Below the pieces are notes generated by a model, which was not told the DNA's origin, ran no database searches, and saw only the letters and a program-made list of their open reading frames with translations. A stretch of DNA of 16,228 nucleotides from contig CALGXF010000004.1 in assembly GCA_937935995.1 (NCBI GenBank), positions 1 to 16,228 of the forward strand, written 5' to 3'. The DNA is from an uncultured Alphaproteobacteria bacterium. Lineage in GTDB: Bacteria; Pseudomonadota; Alphaproteobacteria; CAAHEQ01; UBA3637. Positions 7,116 to 14,188 of the stretch are shown piece by piece. Positions within the stretch are counted from its first letter, which is position 1, and every line of letters begins with the position of its first letter. Position numbers and translations under genes: made by a program.

Positions 7116-7141
7116 AAAACCCACCTTGAACTGAAGGTGGG
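7116..7141 (-). terminator. Terminator hairpin between the structured RNA and the XRE gene
   Basis: Read on the minus strand: CCCACCTT, loop CAGTTC, AAGGTGGG, then TTTT. The eight pairs are perfect. It ends about seven bases before the ribosome binding site of the XRE gene. There is no T run on the plus-strand side, so the orientation is clear. Confidence 0.7.
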
Positions 7142-7270
7142 CGGAGCTGAAAATCTGTAAACAGGTACAGCGCAAATTATTCTTTATATTCTTTGCCATC
7201 CGCCCTTATTTAAAATAAAGTGACCCGTTTTAAGGAGATTTTCAGGCTCCCCAACCACATTCGGTTGTCT
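7116..7270 (-). ncRNA. Structured RNA of unknown class (leader or stand-alone sRNA)
   Basis: On the minus strand, a transcript starting near 7269 would fold into a long hairpin. Helix 1 has 14 pairs: 7250-7236 with 7143-7156, containing one bulged C at 7245. A small internal loop follows. Helix 2 has eight pairs: 7230-7223 with 7159-7166, including one G-U. The apical part holds two further small hairpins, CTTTATT/AATAAGG (7220-7204) and GCAAA/TTTGC (7196-7172 region). A terminator hairpin at 7141-7120 follows at once. The outer extension of helix 1 (7256-7251 with 7141-7136) would compete with the terminator's left arm, as in an attenuator. I recognise no known riboswitch core. Its own promoter (7276-7303) and terminator allow a free RNA of about 155 nt. 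Confidence 0.55.
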
Positions 7271-7275
7271 TTGTC

Positions 7276-7303
7276 AGTATACTGGGAATTTTATAAAAAG
7301 CAA
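7276..7303 (-). promoter_or_regulatory. Promoter of the structured RNA / XRE gene
   Basis: On the minus strand TTGCTT (7303-7298), 16 bp spacer, TATACT (7281-7276). The -10 box is embedded in the perfect 10-bp palindrome CAGTATACTG (7275-7284), a possible repressor operator. Confidence 0.6.
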
Positions 7304-7326
7304 CTGAAAAATCACCATTTCATCAG

Positions 7327-7343
7327 ATAAATTTAAAATTTAT
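7327..7343. promoter_or_regulatory. AT-only inverted repeat between divergent promoters
   Basis: ATAAATTT-A-AAATTTAT is a perfect 17-bp inverted repeat. It sits between the minus-strand promoter at 7276-7303 and the lptG promoter at 7392-7420. It could be a binding site for a regulator or a bend-prone element; chance is possible in such AT-rich DNA. Confidence 0.3.
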
Positions 7344-7391
7344 TCTTACTTGACTGGGAAAACGGCTCTTTTTGTTTATTAAAATGATGTT

Positions 7392-7420
7392 TTGACAAAC
7401 CGTGTAAAAGAGCGTATAAA
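7392..7420 (+). promoter_or_regulatory. lptG promoter
   Basis: TTGACA (7392-7397), 17 bp spacer, TATAAA (7415-7420). It is the closest to consensus of the plus-strand promoters here and lies 26 bp before the lptG ATG. Confidence 0.8.
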
Positions 7421-7446
7421 GAACCTCGCATGCAAAGGAATTATAA

Positions 7447-8547
7447 ATGAAAGTACCGCCTTTACTCAGTCGTTATATTTCAAAAAACTTTTTTCTGTCA
7501 TTTTTGGCGACTTTATTCGTCTTAATGGCTTTGATTTTGTTATTTGATACGATTGAATTGCTGCGCCGGTCGGCATCAAAAGATTATATGACCTTTGCGG
7601 ATGTCTTGAATTTAGGCCTGCTCAAGCTGCCGCAAATGGTGCCGTTGATTTTACCGTTTGCTGTTTTAATTGCGTCTTTGGTGACGTTCTATCGGTTAAG
7701 TCGAAGCAATGAATTGGTGATTGCCCGGTCGGCCGGATTGTCTGTTTGGAATTTCTTGATGCCGGTCTTTTTGGTGGTTTTCCTAATCGGTCTTTTTAAT
7801 GTAACTTTATTCAATCCTTTTGCAACAATCATGCAACAAAAGTTTGAAACGGTCGAAGGCATAAAATTCCAAAAGAACAATAATGTTTCGTGGACCTCCA
7901 AAGGATTATGGTTGCGCGAAAAAAAGGGAGAAGAACCCGTCATCATTCATGCCGATTCGGTGCGTCAGGTCGGAACAGATTTGCATTTGTACGGTGTTTC
8001 CGTGTTGGAATTGACGGCTTTGGAATCGTTAAAACGGCAAATCGAAGCGCCGGAAGGATTGCTTCAAAATAACATGCTGAAAATTGCCAAAGGGCTGTCG
8101 TTTAACGATTTGGGCGAGAAAAAAGAAGAGCAAAATTTGGTTTTCCCGTCAGATTTAAGCTTGGAAAAAATTATGCAGACGTTTAATGAACCGGAAAGCT
8201 TCTCTGTTTGGCAGTTGCCCGGATTTATTCATATGTTGGATGATGCGGGATTTTCGTCCGTGCGCCACCGGATGTATTTTTATTCGGTTTTGTCATCGAT
8301 TTTTTACTTGTTGGCTATGGTTTTTATTGCTTCCGTTTTTTCGTTAAGCCCGAATCAACGATCCGGTAACACGTTGATGAAAATGACCGGAGCGGTTTTG
8401 TGCGGATTTATTTTGTTCTTTTTGTCCCGGTTAACGTTCGCTTTTGGCACTTCCGGTGCTTTGCCCGTGATTTTAGCCGCTTTTGGCCCGTCTGTTGTGG
8501 TGATATTCGTAGCAGCCACAGCTTTACTGCATTTGGAAGACGGTTAA
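7447..8547 (+). CDS. lptG: LPS export ABC transporter permease LptG
   Basis: 366 residues, the usual LptF/LptG size. It is an inner-membrane permease of the LptB2FG transporter that extracts lipopolysaccharide and passes it to LptC. It has six membrane segments: about 15-35, 60-80 and 97-120 before, and about 275-295, 308-328 and 335-360 after, a periplasmic beta-jellyroll domain (roughly 130-260). The start LSRYISKNFFLSFLATLFVLMALILLFD and the following ELLRRS are typical of alphaproteobacterial LptG rather than LptF. The cytoplasmic coupling region with SRSNELVIARSAGLS matches the family. The binding site AAAGGAA is weak but well placed. lptF is not adjacent in this window, although it often is elsewhere. 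The stop overlaps that of recX on the other strand by four bases, with no terminator between. Confidence 0.9.
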   Translation: MKVPPLLSRYISKNFFLSFLATLFVLMALILLFDTIELLRRSASKDYMTFADVLNLGLLKLPQMVPLILPFAVLIASLVTFYRLSRSNELVIARSAGLSVWNFLMPVFLVVFLIGLFNVTLFNPFATIMQQKFETVEGIKFQKNNNVSWTSKGLWLREKKGEEPVIIHADSVRQVGTDLHLYGVSVLELTALESLKRQIEAPEGLLQNNMLKIAKGLSFNDLGEKKEEQNLVFPSDLSLEKIMQTFNEPESFSVWQLPGFIHMLDDAGFSSVRHRMYFYSVLSSIFYLLAMVFIASVFSLSPNQRSGNTLMKMTGAVLCGFILFFLSRLTFAFGTSGALPVILAAFGPSVVVIFVAATALLHLEDG

Positions 8548-9059
8548 TCTTCCTCGCCTTTTAACGCTTTTTGGGCAATTTCATAGCTAAAACCGGCGCG
8601 TCCCAAAACAGCCAAATCTTTTTGAGCATATTCAGCGCGCTGTGATTGCGGGCGGTAAATGCCGAGTTTCCGTTTTTTTACAAGCTTCAGAGCGCTGGCT
8701 AAATCTAATTCGCCGGATGTCATTTCTTGTTCATCGATTAAACCGGAAAGGACATCTTCTTCCAACCCGGCTTGTTTCAATTTGTACGCAATCGACCGAA
8801 CGGATTTGCCGGACTCTGTTAAGCGCCGAAAAGTGTTTTGAGCGTATCGATTGTTGTCAATGTAGCCTAATTCAACCATTTGAGAGATAACTTTTTCAAT
8901 CCAAGCCGGAGCCTCGTCGGGGACTTCATCTCCGCGTCGTTCGGCCGTTATCAGCCGCCGGTTTAAGACATCTCGGACTTTGCCTGTCGTCGCTTCGTAC
9001 CGAGACAGGTAATAAAGGGCAATGTTATAGAGCCTTTTCTCGGTTATTTTTTTCGCCAT
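8544..9059 (-). CDS. recX: Regulatory protein RecX
   Basis: 171 residues. RecX binds RecA filaments and modulates recombination and SOS activity. The protein is built of short three-helix repeats. RLYNIALYYLSRYEATTGKVRDVLNRRL is the N-terminal signature common in alphaproteobacterial RecX, followed by GYIDNNRYAQNTFRRLTESGKS and the C-terminal helices up to LAVLGRAGFSYEIAQKAL. The start at 9059 is chosen because AAAGGA lies eight bases upstream; the in-frame ATG codons further upstream (9086, 9113) lack a binding site and run into the divergent hslO leader. recA is not adjacent. The 54 bp to hslO hold the signals for both divergent genes, and the gene ends head-on into lptG with overlapping stops. 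Confidence 0.88.
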   Translation of the reverse strand: MAKKITEKRLYNIALYYLSRYEATTGKVRDVLNRRLITAERRGDEVPDEAPAWIEKVISQMVELGYIDNNRYAQNTFRRLTESGKSVRSIAYKLKQAGLEEDVLSGLIDEQEMTSGELDLASALKLVKKRKLGIYRPQSQRAEYAQKDLAVLGRAGFSYEIAQKALKGEED

Positions 9060-9060
9060 G

Positions 9061-9089
9061 TTGACAATCCTTTCAGCTTTGTTCATAGT
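9061..9089 (+). promoter_or_regulatory. hslO promoter
   Basis: TTGACA (9061-9066), 17 bp spacer, CATAGT (9084-9089). It occupies the short gap between recX and hslO and overlaps the recX ribosome binding site on the other strand. Confidence 0.5.
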
Positions 9090-9113
9090 AGACACCAAAA
9101 GGAGAAATTGCAA

Positions 9114-9962
9114 ATGAATTATGTTTTACCGTTTTTATTGGAAGATGGCGTGTATCGAGGACGTTTCGTTCAGTGTGAAACGCTGATGGATACGTTGTTT
9201 GAACATCACGCTTATCCGCCGATGGTGGAAGAGCTGTTGACGCAAGCGGTTGTTGTGGCTGTTTTGCTGGCCTCTTCTTTGAAATACGAAGGTTTGTTCA
9301 CGTTACAGGTGCAAGGTAACGGTCCCGTGACGTTAATCGTTGTCGATGTGTCTGATGACGGTCATGTGCGGGCTTCGGTTCGGTATGATGAAGCAAAATT
9401 GCCTAAACAAGCTGCCTCGCTATCGGATTTAACGGGAAAAGCTGTTTTGGCCTTTACGGTTGATCAGGCTTTGTCAGACAATGAACGTTATCAGGGCGTT
9501 GTCGAATTAGACGGACCCGATTTAACGGCCGGTGTTTTAAGCTATTTTGAAAAATCAGAACATATTCCGACGGATTTGGTTTTGTTGACACAAATAAAAG
9601 ACGGACATCGACAAGCTGCCGGTTTGATGGTACAGCAACTTCCCGGAAAAACGGTTGAACCCGGAAAAGACGATTTTGAAACAATCAGTGTTTTGATGCA
9701 AAGTGTCCGGAAAAAAGAAGTTTTTGAAGAGGGTTTATCTCCGGAACAAGTTTTGTTTCGCTTGTTTCATGCCAACTTGTTGTTGCTTTTCCCCAAAAAA
9801 GATATTCGGTTCGAATGCCGGTGTTCTTATGACAAAGTCAAGAAAATGCTTGCGCAATTTTCAAATGAGCAGTTAAATGATATGTATGAAGAAGGTGTTA
9901 TTCATGTTACGTGCCAATTTTGCGGCAAAACATATGATTTTAAAAAGGAGGATTTATCATGA
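9114..9962 (+). CDS. hslO: Redox-regulated chaperone Hsp33
   Basis: 282 residues. Hsp33 is a cytoplasmic holdase that is inactive when reduced and zinc-bound, and is activated when oxidation forms disulfides in its C-terminal zinc site. The N-terminal substrate-binding domain contains HHAYPPMVEELLTQAVVVA and the LQVQGNGPVTLIVVDV strand. The C-terminal redox switch has CxC (Cys235, Cys237) and CxxC (Cys267, Cys270), all four cysteines intact. The ATG at 9114 is nine bases after AAGGAG (9099-9104); an in-frame TTG at 9108 is too close to the binding site. The stop overlaps the start of the following lipoprotein gene by four bases (ATGA), so the two are translationally coupled. Confidence 0.95.
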   Translation: MNYVLPFLLEDGVYRGRFVQCETLMDTLFEHHAYPPMVEELLTQAVVVAVLLASSLKYEGLFTLQVQGNGPVTLIVVDVSDDGHVRASVRYDEAKLPKQAASLSDLTGKAVLAFTVDQALSDNERYQGVVELDGPDLTAGVLSYFEKSEHIPTDLVLLTQIKDGHRQAAGLMVQQLPGKTVEPGKDDFETISVLMQSVRKKEVFEEGLSPEQVLFRLFHANLLLLFPKKDIRFECRCSYDKVKKMLAQFSNEQLNDMYEEGVIHVTCQFCGKTYDFKKEDLS

Positions 9963-10519
9963 AAAAAGGAATTGCTTTGGTTTTGGGGCTTTTATTGGCA
10001 GCCTGTATGCCGACTTATCAAAAGCCGTATCAAGTTAAAGATTATACGAAAGAGGCTGCGATAGAACTGCCGGCGGATCAACTGATTTTGGTGTCGGATG
10101 TCGAGGCTGACCAAAAGCCGCCTCATGTTGAAAAATTAATGCCGATTACGCCGGAAAAAGCTTTGTTGAATTGGGCTTATATTCGCTTAAGAGATAACCA
10201 CCAAAAACCGTATGTGGCAAAGTTTGTGGTTAAAGAAGCGTCCATGGTTCGGGAAGAAATGTCGGCGGAAGCTATTTTCCGGTTGGAAAATTATAAATAT
10301 ACGTTGACATATCATGTGGAATTACAGCTGATAAATGAAAAAGGAACGCTTTTAAACGGTATCAGCGTTGAAGGCTATGTGATGCGGACTCAGCCGATTC
10401 GGTCGAGCGTCCAAGATCGAGATGCCATGATGGTTGAAATGCTGGATGAGATGGAAAAAACGGTCAATGAAAAGATGACGACAGAAATTCAGCAAAAACT
10501 TGTTGATTTTTCGATTTAA
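9959..10519 (+). CDS. Putative lipoprotein coupled to hslO, 186 aa
   Basis: The ATG overlaps the hslO stop (ATGA), with AAGGAGG at 9945-9951 inside hslO, so it belongs to the same operon. The N-terminus MKKGIALVLGLLLAAC is a lipoprotein signal with lipobox LAAC and Cys16 lipidated. The mature chain is soluble, with a predicted mixed fold: a YQVKDYTKEAAIEL stretch after the lipid anchor, hydrophobic alternation around residues 105-140 suggesting beta strands, and a C-terminal amphipathic helix (about 160-182). No known domain is recognised. Its pairing with the oxidative-stress chaperone is conspicuous, but a shared role is only a guess. The tRNA-Gly promoter lies over its last codons. Confidence 0.85.
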   Translation: MKKGIALVLGLLLAACMPTYQKPYQVKDYTKEAAIELPADQLILVSDVEADQKPPHVEKLMPITPEKALLNWAYIRLRDNHQKPYVAKFVVKEASMVREEMSAEAIFRLENYKYTLTYHVELQLINEKGTLLNGISVEGYVMRTQPIRSSVQDRDAMMVEMLDEMEKTVNEKMTTEIQQKLVDFSI

Positions 10520-10531
10520 GTGATGTATAAA
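10503..10531 (+). promoter_or_regulatory. tRNA-Gly promoter
   Basis: TTGATT (10503-10508), 17 bp spacer, TATAAA (10526-10531). It overlaps the last codons of the lipoprotein gene and places the transcription start about 14 bp before the mature tRNA. Confidence 0.55.
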
Positions 10532-10534
10532 ATG

Positions 10535-10551
10535 GCATCCGTAACGGATGC
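10535..10551 (+). other. Perfect inverted repeat abutting the tRNA 5' end
   Basis: GCATCCG-TAA-CGGATGC, seven pairs, ending one base before the first tRNA nucleotide. There is no T run, so it is not a clean terminator. It may help processing, or end the hslO-lipoprotein message. Confidence 0.5.
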
Positions 10552-10625
10552 GCGGGTGTAGCTCAATGGTAGAGCGGAAGCTTCCCAAGCTTAAGACGAG
10601 GGTTCGATTCCCTTCACCCGCTCCA
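10552..10625 (+). tRNA. tRNA-Gly (anticodon CCC)
   Basis: A 74-nt cloverleaf with encoded CCA. Acceptor GCGGGTG pairs with CACCCGC, discriminator T. The D arm is GCTC/GAGC around AATGGTA. The anticodon loop TTCCCAA places CCC at positions 34-36 (reads GGG). The variable loop is short, and the T arm GAGGG/CCCTT surrounds TTCGATT. The outermost pair of the anticodon stem is G-A, not Watson-Crick. Confidence 0.95.
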
Positions 10626-10892
10626 ATAAAGTCCTTGTTTTTTGAAATAATCGTACATCAAGATGCTAAAGAAGTCGGCTTGGTGACTTTTCTGAAGTAA
10701 GCATGCCATATTTATGTGTGGCAGAAAGCGTATTTGCCTTTTGCTTTGTCGATTATGAAACATCAACCGAGAAAATTGTCCTGAGTGCTCGGAATAAATT
10801 TTACCAAAAAGATAAAAATTGTTTTCTTTGTCACTTTTTGATTGAATTGAGATGTCGTTTTTTATAAGCTTTTTAAAAGGAAAGGATAAAAA

Positions 10893-11624
10893 ATGGTATC
10901 ACTTTTAAATCAAAAAAATCGACCGCATCGAACAATTTTACTCATTCGTCATGGTGCAGCTCAGTTTCGGGATAAAAAGAATTGGCAGGAAAAAGCGGAT
11001 CCCTTGATAGAGTTGTCATCTGTCGGGCATCGGCACGGTTTTTATTTGTCCTTGTTTATGGAACAATTTTTGCGTCAGAATCAGTTTAAACACGTAACGA
11101 TTTATAACAGTCCTTTTCGCAGATGTTTACAAACAGGTGCTTATTTGTATCATGCGTTGCGACGGGCAGCTTTTAATCCGCGATGGATAAAAGACGATCG
11201 TTTAACTGAACAAAATTTTTCATTTTTTAGAAAAATGGGGTTGGAAAATTGTCGACGACTGTATCCGGTGGAAACGCGTCTTTATGAAAAAACATTACAG
11301 GAAACGGGCCGGTTTTATGCGCGTCCGCCTTTAGGAGAAAGCCGTGCGGATTTAACCAAAAGATGCATTGATTTTGTTCACGATTTTCATCATCAACAGG
11401 ATGATTTATCGGTCATCGTTGCACATGGAACGACCAACCGGGCGCTTTATATGTTGTTTTGTCATGAAACGATAGCGTGGTTTGAACAAGAAACGCACAA
11501 AGAACATGCTTCTGTCATACGGCTCGAGTTGCAAAAAGACGATATCTACCGGGATGTCGGAACGATTTTTCAACCGACTTCGTTTTATCTGCCTTTCATT
11601 GCCCAGAGCCGCGAACGTGAATAA
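10893..11624 (+). CDS. Histidine phosphatase family protein (phosphoglycerate-mutase-like)
   Basis: 243 residues. The catalytic phospho-histidine motif LIRHGA has Arg19-His20-Gly21. The other expected active-site residues are Arg76 (SPFRRCLQT), the acid Glu106 in RLTEQNF, and His178 in VAHGT. The region PLGESRADLTKR also fits small-molecule phosphatases of this superfamily. All catalytic residues are present, so it should dephosphorylate a metabolite; the substrate is not predictable, but an inserted acidic/aromatic stretch (about 25-45) differs from plain phosphoglycerate mutases. The start follows AAGGAAAGGA. A moderate promoter is possible at 10838-10866 (TTGATT, 17 bp, TTTATA). It ends two bases from the stop of the convergent glycosyltransferase gene, with no hairpin between. 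Confidence 0.85.
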   Translation: MVSLLNQKNRPHRTILLIRHGAAQFRDKKNWQEKADPLIELSSVGHRHGFYLSLFMEQFLRQNQFKHVTIYNSPFRRCLQTGAYLYHALRRAAFNPRWIKDDRLTEQNFSFFRKMGLENCRRLYPVETRLYEKTLQETGRFYARPPLGESRADLTKRCIDFVHDFHHQQDDLSVIVAHGTTNRALYMLFCHETIAWFEQETHKEHASVIRLELQKDDIYRDVGTIFQPTSFYLPFIAQSRERE

Positions 11625-11626
11625 AA

Positions 11627-12862
11627 CTAAACATGTTCGGTTTTAAATTTAACGGGCGCTTTTTTGATACATAAAATGCCTAAAGCGGTCAATGCCGGCC
11701 AGCTGATGAGTAAACTTTCGCAAAAACCGGCTGCCAGAGCTTTCCAAAAAGATGTCTTTAAGTGATATTTTTTCATAAACAAGTGAATGGATTGGACATA
11801 TTCCAGATAGTAAAAAACTAAAAAGACAATGGCGCTGACAGACCCTGAAAGTGCACAGAAAAGCGCCCATAAAAGAATCGGAGAAATGAAACACCAGGCA
11901 AAATAGGCATAAAAACCTTCTAACATAATAACAAAGGCACGTAATTTATTGGCCTGATAAACTGCCGGATGTTCTTGTCGAAAACGTTTATAGTAAATCG
12001 GAAAGTACATGGGACCATATGCCCACGTAATTTTTTGTTTAAAGCCGGCTTTCCACGTTGTCGGAACATCAGCCAGTTCAATAACAGGCAATGCATCCAT
12101 TCGTTTGTTCATAGCACTGATGACGTATCCGAGGGCGACATCTTCAATCGGAACCGTTTCGCTGAAACCGTTTAGGGTTTGCATTTCTTTAAGGTTAATG
12201 CACAATCCATGACCGACAGCGTTTAACAAAAACCAACCGTGTGTCCATTTGTTCAGTTGAACGCGTTTTAATTCCTGAATGATTTTCCAACGCGACTGAT
12301 AAACGGCATTGCCTTTTTGAAAGAAATCAACTTTCGTGTAATTAGACAAAAAGAAAGCCGTTTGTTGAATGATTAATCGATTAGCATTGATTGCTTCGAT
12401 GAGAGCCTTAAATCCGTCCTGTGTCACGTCGGTATCTATGTCAAGCGTCATAATCCATGTGTTTTGCGGATCTGTTTTAATCGAAGCGATGGCATAATTG
12501 TTTTGGTGTGCATGTGTTCCGATAACAGGGCATTCCAAAATACGAAACAAAGTGTTATTTTGGGTAGCTTGTCGAGCCAGTTCCAATGTTGGATTTTGTG
12601 CATAAGAATCACGTTCTTTGATTGTTCCGACAATGAGAACCGTTATATTTTCAAAAGGCGCCAGTTCCTGAGACAGTCGAGCAATCGTTTGGCGGATTTG
12701 AGCCGTTTCTTTGTACACTTTTAAAATCAGATAAAGCTTTTTACCCGGCGCCAGTTGAACATGTGAAGGCGCTTGATATGTTTTGAGCCACCGGATATTG
12801 ATGAAGGCGAATAAGTTATTAACAATGCTGCAAAAACACAGAAAAGAAAAAAAGACTGACAT
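11627..12862 (-). CDS. Membrane glycosyltransferase, GT2-like
   Basis: 411 residues from the ATG at 12862, which is preceded by AAGGGAGG; an in-frame ATG at 12913 has no binding site and would add a charged tail before the membrane helix. An N-terminal helix (2-24) anchors a cytoplasmic GT-A domain. It shows LILKVYKETAQIRQTI (nucleotide-binding start), the DxD motif in LDIDTD (Asp141, Asp143) for metal and nucleotide-sugar, and IEDVALGY (Glu240-Asp241) as the catalytic acid region. KQKITW (275-280) sits where processive enzymes have QxxRW. At least three membrane segments follow (about 308-338, 342-362, 378-400). This layout fits a synthase that adds or polymerises sugars at the membrane. Donor and acceptor are unknown. 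The gene is divergent from the kinase-like gene at 12979. Confidence 0.85.
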   Translation of the reverse strand: MSVFFSFLCFCSIVNNLFAFINIRWLKTYQAPSHVQLAPGKKLYLILKVYKETAQIRQTIARLSQELAPFENITVLIVGTIKERDSYAQNPTLELARQATQNNTLFRILECPVIGTHAHQNNYAIASIKTDPQNTWIMTLDIDTDVTQDGFKALIEAINANRLIIQQTAFFLSNYTKVDFFQKGNAVYQSRWKIIQELKRVQLNKWTHGWFLLNAVGHGLCINLKEMQTLNGFSETVPIEDVALGYVISAMNKRMDALPVIELADVPTTWKAGFKQKITWAYGPMYFPIYYKRFRQEHPAVYQANKLRAFVIMLEGFYAYFAWCFISPILLWALFCALSGSVSAIVFLVFYYLEYVQSIHLFMKKYHLKTSFWKALAAGFCESLLISWPALTALGILCIKKAPVKFKTEHV

Positions 12863-12921
12863 AAGATTCCCTCCCTTTTTTAAAAGGATATTCCCTTTTT
12901 GATAGAAAATCAATATATCAT

Positions 12922-12950
12922 TTGACAGGAAAGGTTTTTAAAATTATACT
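12922..12950 (+). promoter_or_regulatory. Promoter of the kinase/HAD/glycosyltransferase cassette
   Basis: TTGACA (12922-12927), 17 bp spacer, TATACT (12945-12950). It is near consensus and lies 28 bp before the TTG start of the first gene. Confidence 0.8.
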
Positions 12951-12978
12951 TTAATTTAAATTCGGGGAGGATTTTGAT

Positions 12979-13587
12979 TTGATTATCGCATTAGAAGGTG
13001 GTGTTTGTAGCGGTAAAACGACTTTATGCCGGCAGTTGCAGGAAAAAGGTTTCATGCATGTGAATGAGCATATGACGTTTTTATCGCCTCAAGATTGGAA
13101 GAGATTCGGACAAATCGACCCGGTACATCGGATTGATTTTTTGTTGGCTGTCGAAGAAAAGCGGCAAGCATTGATGGCACGGTTGTTGGATATGGGACAA
13201 AAAATCGTATTGGATCGAACTTTTTTAAGTTTGTATGCTTTTGAATATGCCAAGGGGCGTTTTGAAAAAGCGGAAGAATTTAAGGAAAAAAGAAAGTCTT
13301 TTTTAAATCCGGATATGATTTTGTTTTTGTCGGTAGATGAACAAACGCGTCGGCGTCGTTCCGAACAACGGGGAGATTCATTTACGGCCGAGTCTGATTT
13401 TTTCCTGCAAGATTCGTTTAACGACGGGTTGAAGTCGTTTTTCAAAAAAAATCAATCTTATTTTAATGTTCGCTTTTTGGACTCGTCTCATCTGACATCG
13501 GATAGGCTTTGCCCGTTGATTTGCGCACCGCAAAAAGTGTCTTCTTTTTCGATAGGGGAGATTTATGATAAAAGTCGTCTTTATTGA
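12979..13587 (+). CDS. P-loop nucleoside/nucleotide kinase-like protein
   Basis: 202 residues with a TTG start, chosen because GGGGAGG (12964-12970) is eight bases upstream and the protein begins directly with the core beta strand (MIIALEGG). The Walker A motif GGVCSGKT lies at residues 7-14. DR in VLDRTFLS (Asp79-Arg80) matches the substrate-binding DR of the deoxynucleoside and thymidylate kinase group. The strand DMILFLSVD leads into a basic LID-like stretch, EQTRRRRSEQRGD. It should phosphorylate a small molecule such as a nucleoside, nucleotide or sugar. The last 23 bases overlap the next gene, so the two are coupled. A housekeeping thymidylate kinase is less likely: the P-loop neighbourhood and C-terminus differ from Tmk. 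Confidence 0.8.
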   Translation: MIIALEGGVCSGKTTLCRQLQEKGFMHVNEHMTFLSPQDWKRFGQIDPVHRIDFLLAVEEKRQALMARLLDMGQKIVLDRTFLSLYAFEYAKGRFEKAEEFKEKRKSFLNPDMILFLSVDEQTRRRRSEQRGDSFTAESDFFLQDSFNDGLKSFFKKNQSYFNVRFLDSSHLTSDRLCPLICAPQKVSSFSIGEIYDKSRLY

Positions 13588-14188
13588 TTGGAATGAAACA
13601 TTAAGTTTTGGAAAATTTTACAGCCATTTGGCAAAAGAAAATCCGGCTTTGTTTCAGTATTTGGAGCAAAAGTTGTTTCAAGAACATGAAGAAATGATTC
13701 GCCCGTGGATGTTGGGTCAAGTCACGTTTGAAGATATTTGTGCGGTTTTGACAAATGACTCTTTGTCTGCTGCACAAATAACACAACATTTCATCGACGG
13801 CTTTAAACATTTAAAAATCGTTGATTCAAAAATATTCGCGTTGATTCAAGAAATTCGCCATAAAGGTTGCCCCGTTTTGATTGCAACTGATCATATGGAT
13901 GTTTTCGGGCGATATGCTTATCCGTTGTATCATCTGGATCGTTTTTTTGACGGATACATTTGTTCGGCAGAAGTCGGTGTGTTTAAGGCTGATAAAGATG
14001 AAGCAGGGCGATTACCTTTTTTTGAAGCTTATCGCCAAGCGCATGAATTAGCTTATCCCGAAATGGCATTAATTGATAATTCCGTGTGGAGTACTGATTC
14101 GGCCAAAAGTGTCGGTATGTGGGTTTTTCAAATTAAAACGCCGCAGGATGTTCAGACTGCTTTGGAAGAAATAAATGAGATGCTCTAA
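13565..14188 (+). CDS. HAD-superfamily hydrolase
   Basis: 207 residues. The ATG at 13565 follows GGGGAG (13556-13561) and overlaps the kinase-like gene by 23 bases. Motif I is FIDWNETL: nucleophile Asp8, with Asn10 in place of the usual second Asp, a variant seen in DWNGT-type HAD enzymes. A helical cap covers about residues 15-85. Motif II is Thr108 in LIATDH, motif III Lys141 in VGVFKAD, and motif IV Asp171 in ALIDNS followed by a further Asp in STDSAKSVGM. The set fits a phosphatase or related phosphotransferase acting on a small molecule. Asn10 may slow hydrolysis or favour transfer. Its pairing with a kinase and a glycosyltransferase suggests preparation of a sugar or nucleotide precursor (inference). 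Confidence 0.85.
   Translation: MIKVVFIDWNETLSFGKFYSHLAKENPALFQYLEQKLFQEHEEMIRPWMLGQVTFEDICAVLTNDSLSAAQITQHFIDGFKHLKIVDSKIFALIQEIRHKGCPVLIATDHMDVFGRYAYPLYHLDRFFDGYICSAEVGVFKADKDEAGRLPFFEAYRQAHELAYPEMALIDNSVWSTDSAKSVGMWVFQIKTPQDVQTALEEINEML

Noticed and set aside
10552..10625. tRNA-Gly as an attachment site of an integrated element
   Set aside because: No direct repeat of the tRNA 3' end and no integrase gene found in the window.
10672..10694. Possible terminator for tRNA-Gly (AAGTC/GACTT then TTTTCT)
   Set aside because: Only five pairs with an eight-base loop, 47 bp after the tRNA. Too weak to call.
10703..10867. 54-codon open frame after tRNA-Gly (MPYLCVAESVFAF...)
   Set aside because: No ribosome binding site, it overlaps the likely promoter of the next gene, and it has no recognisable domain. 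It could be a gene remnant, but support is too weak to list.
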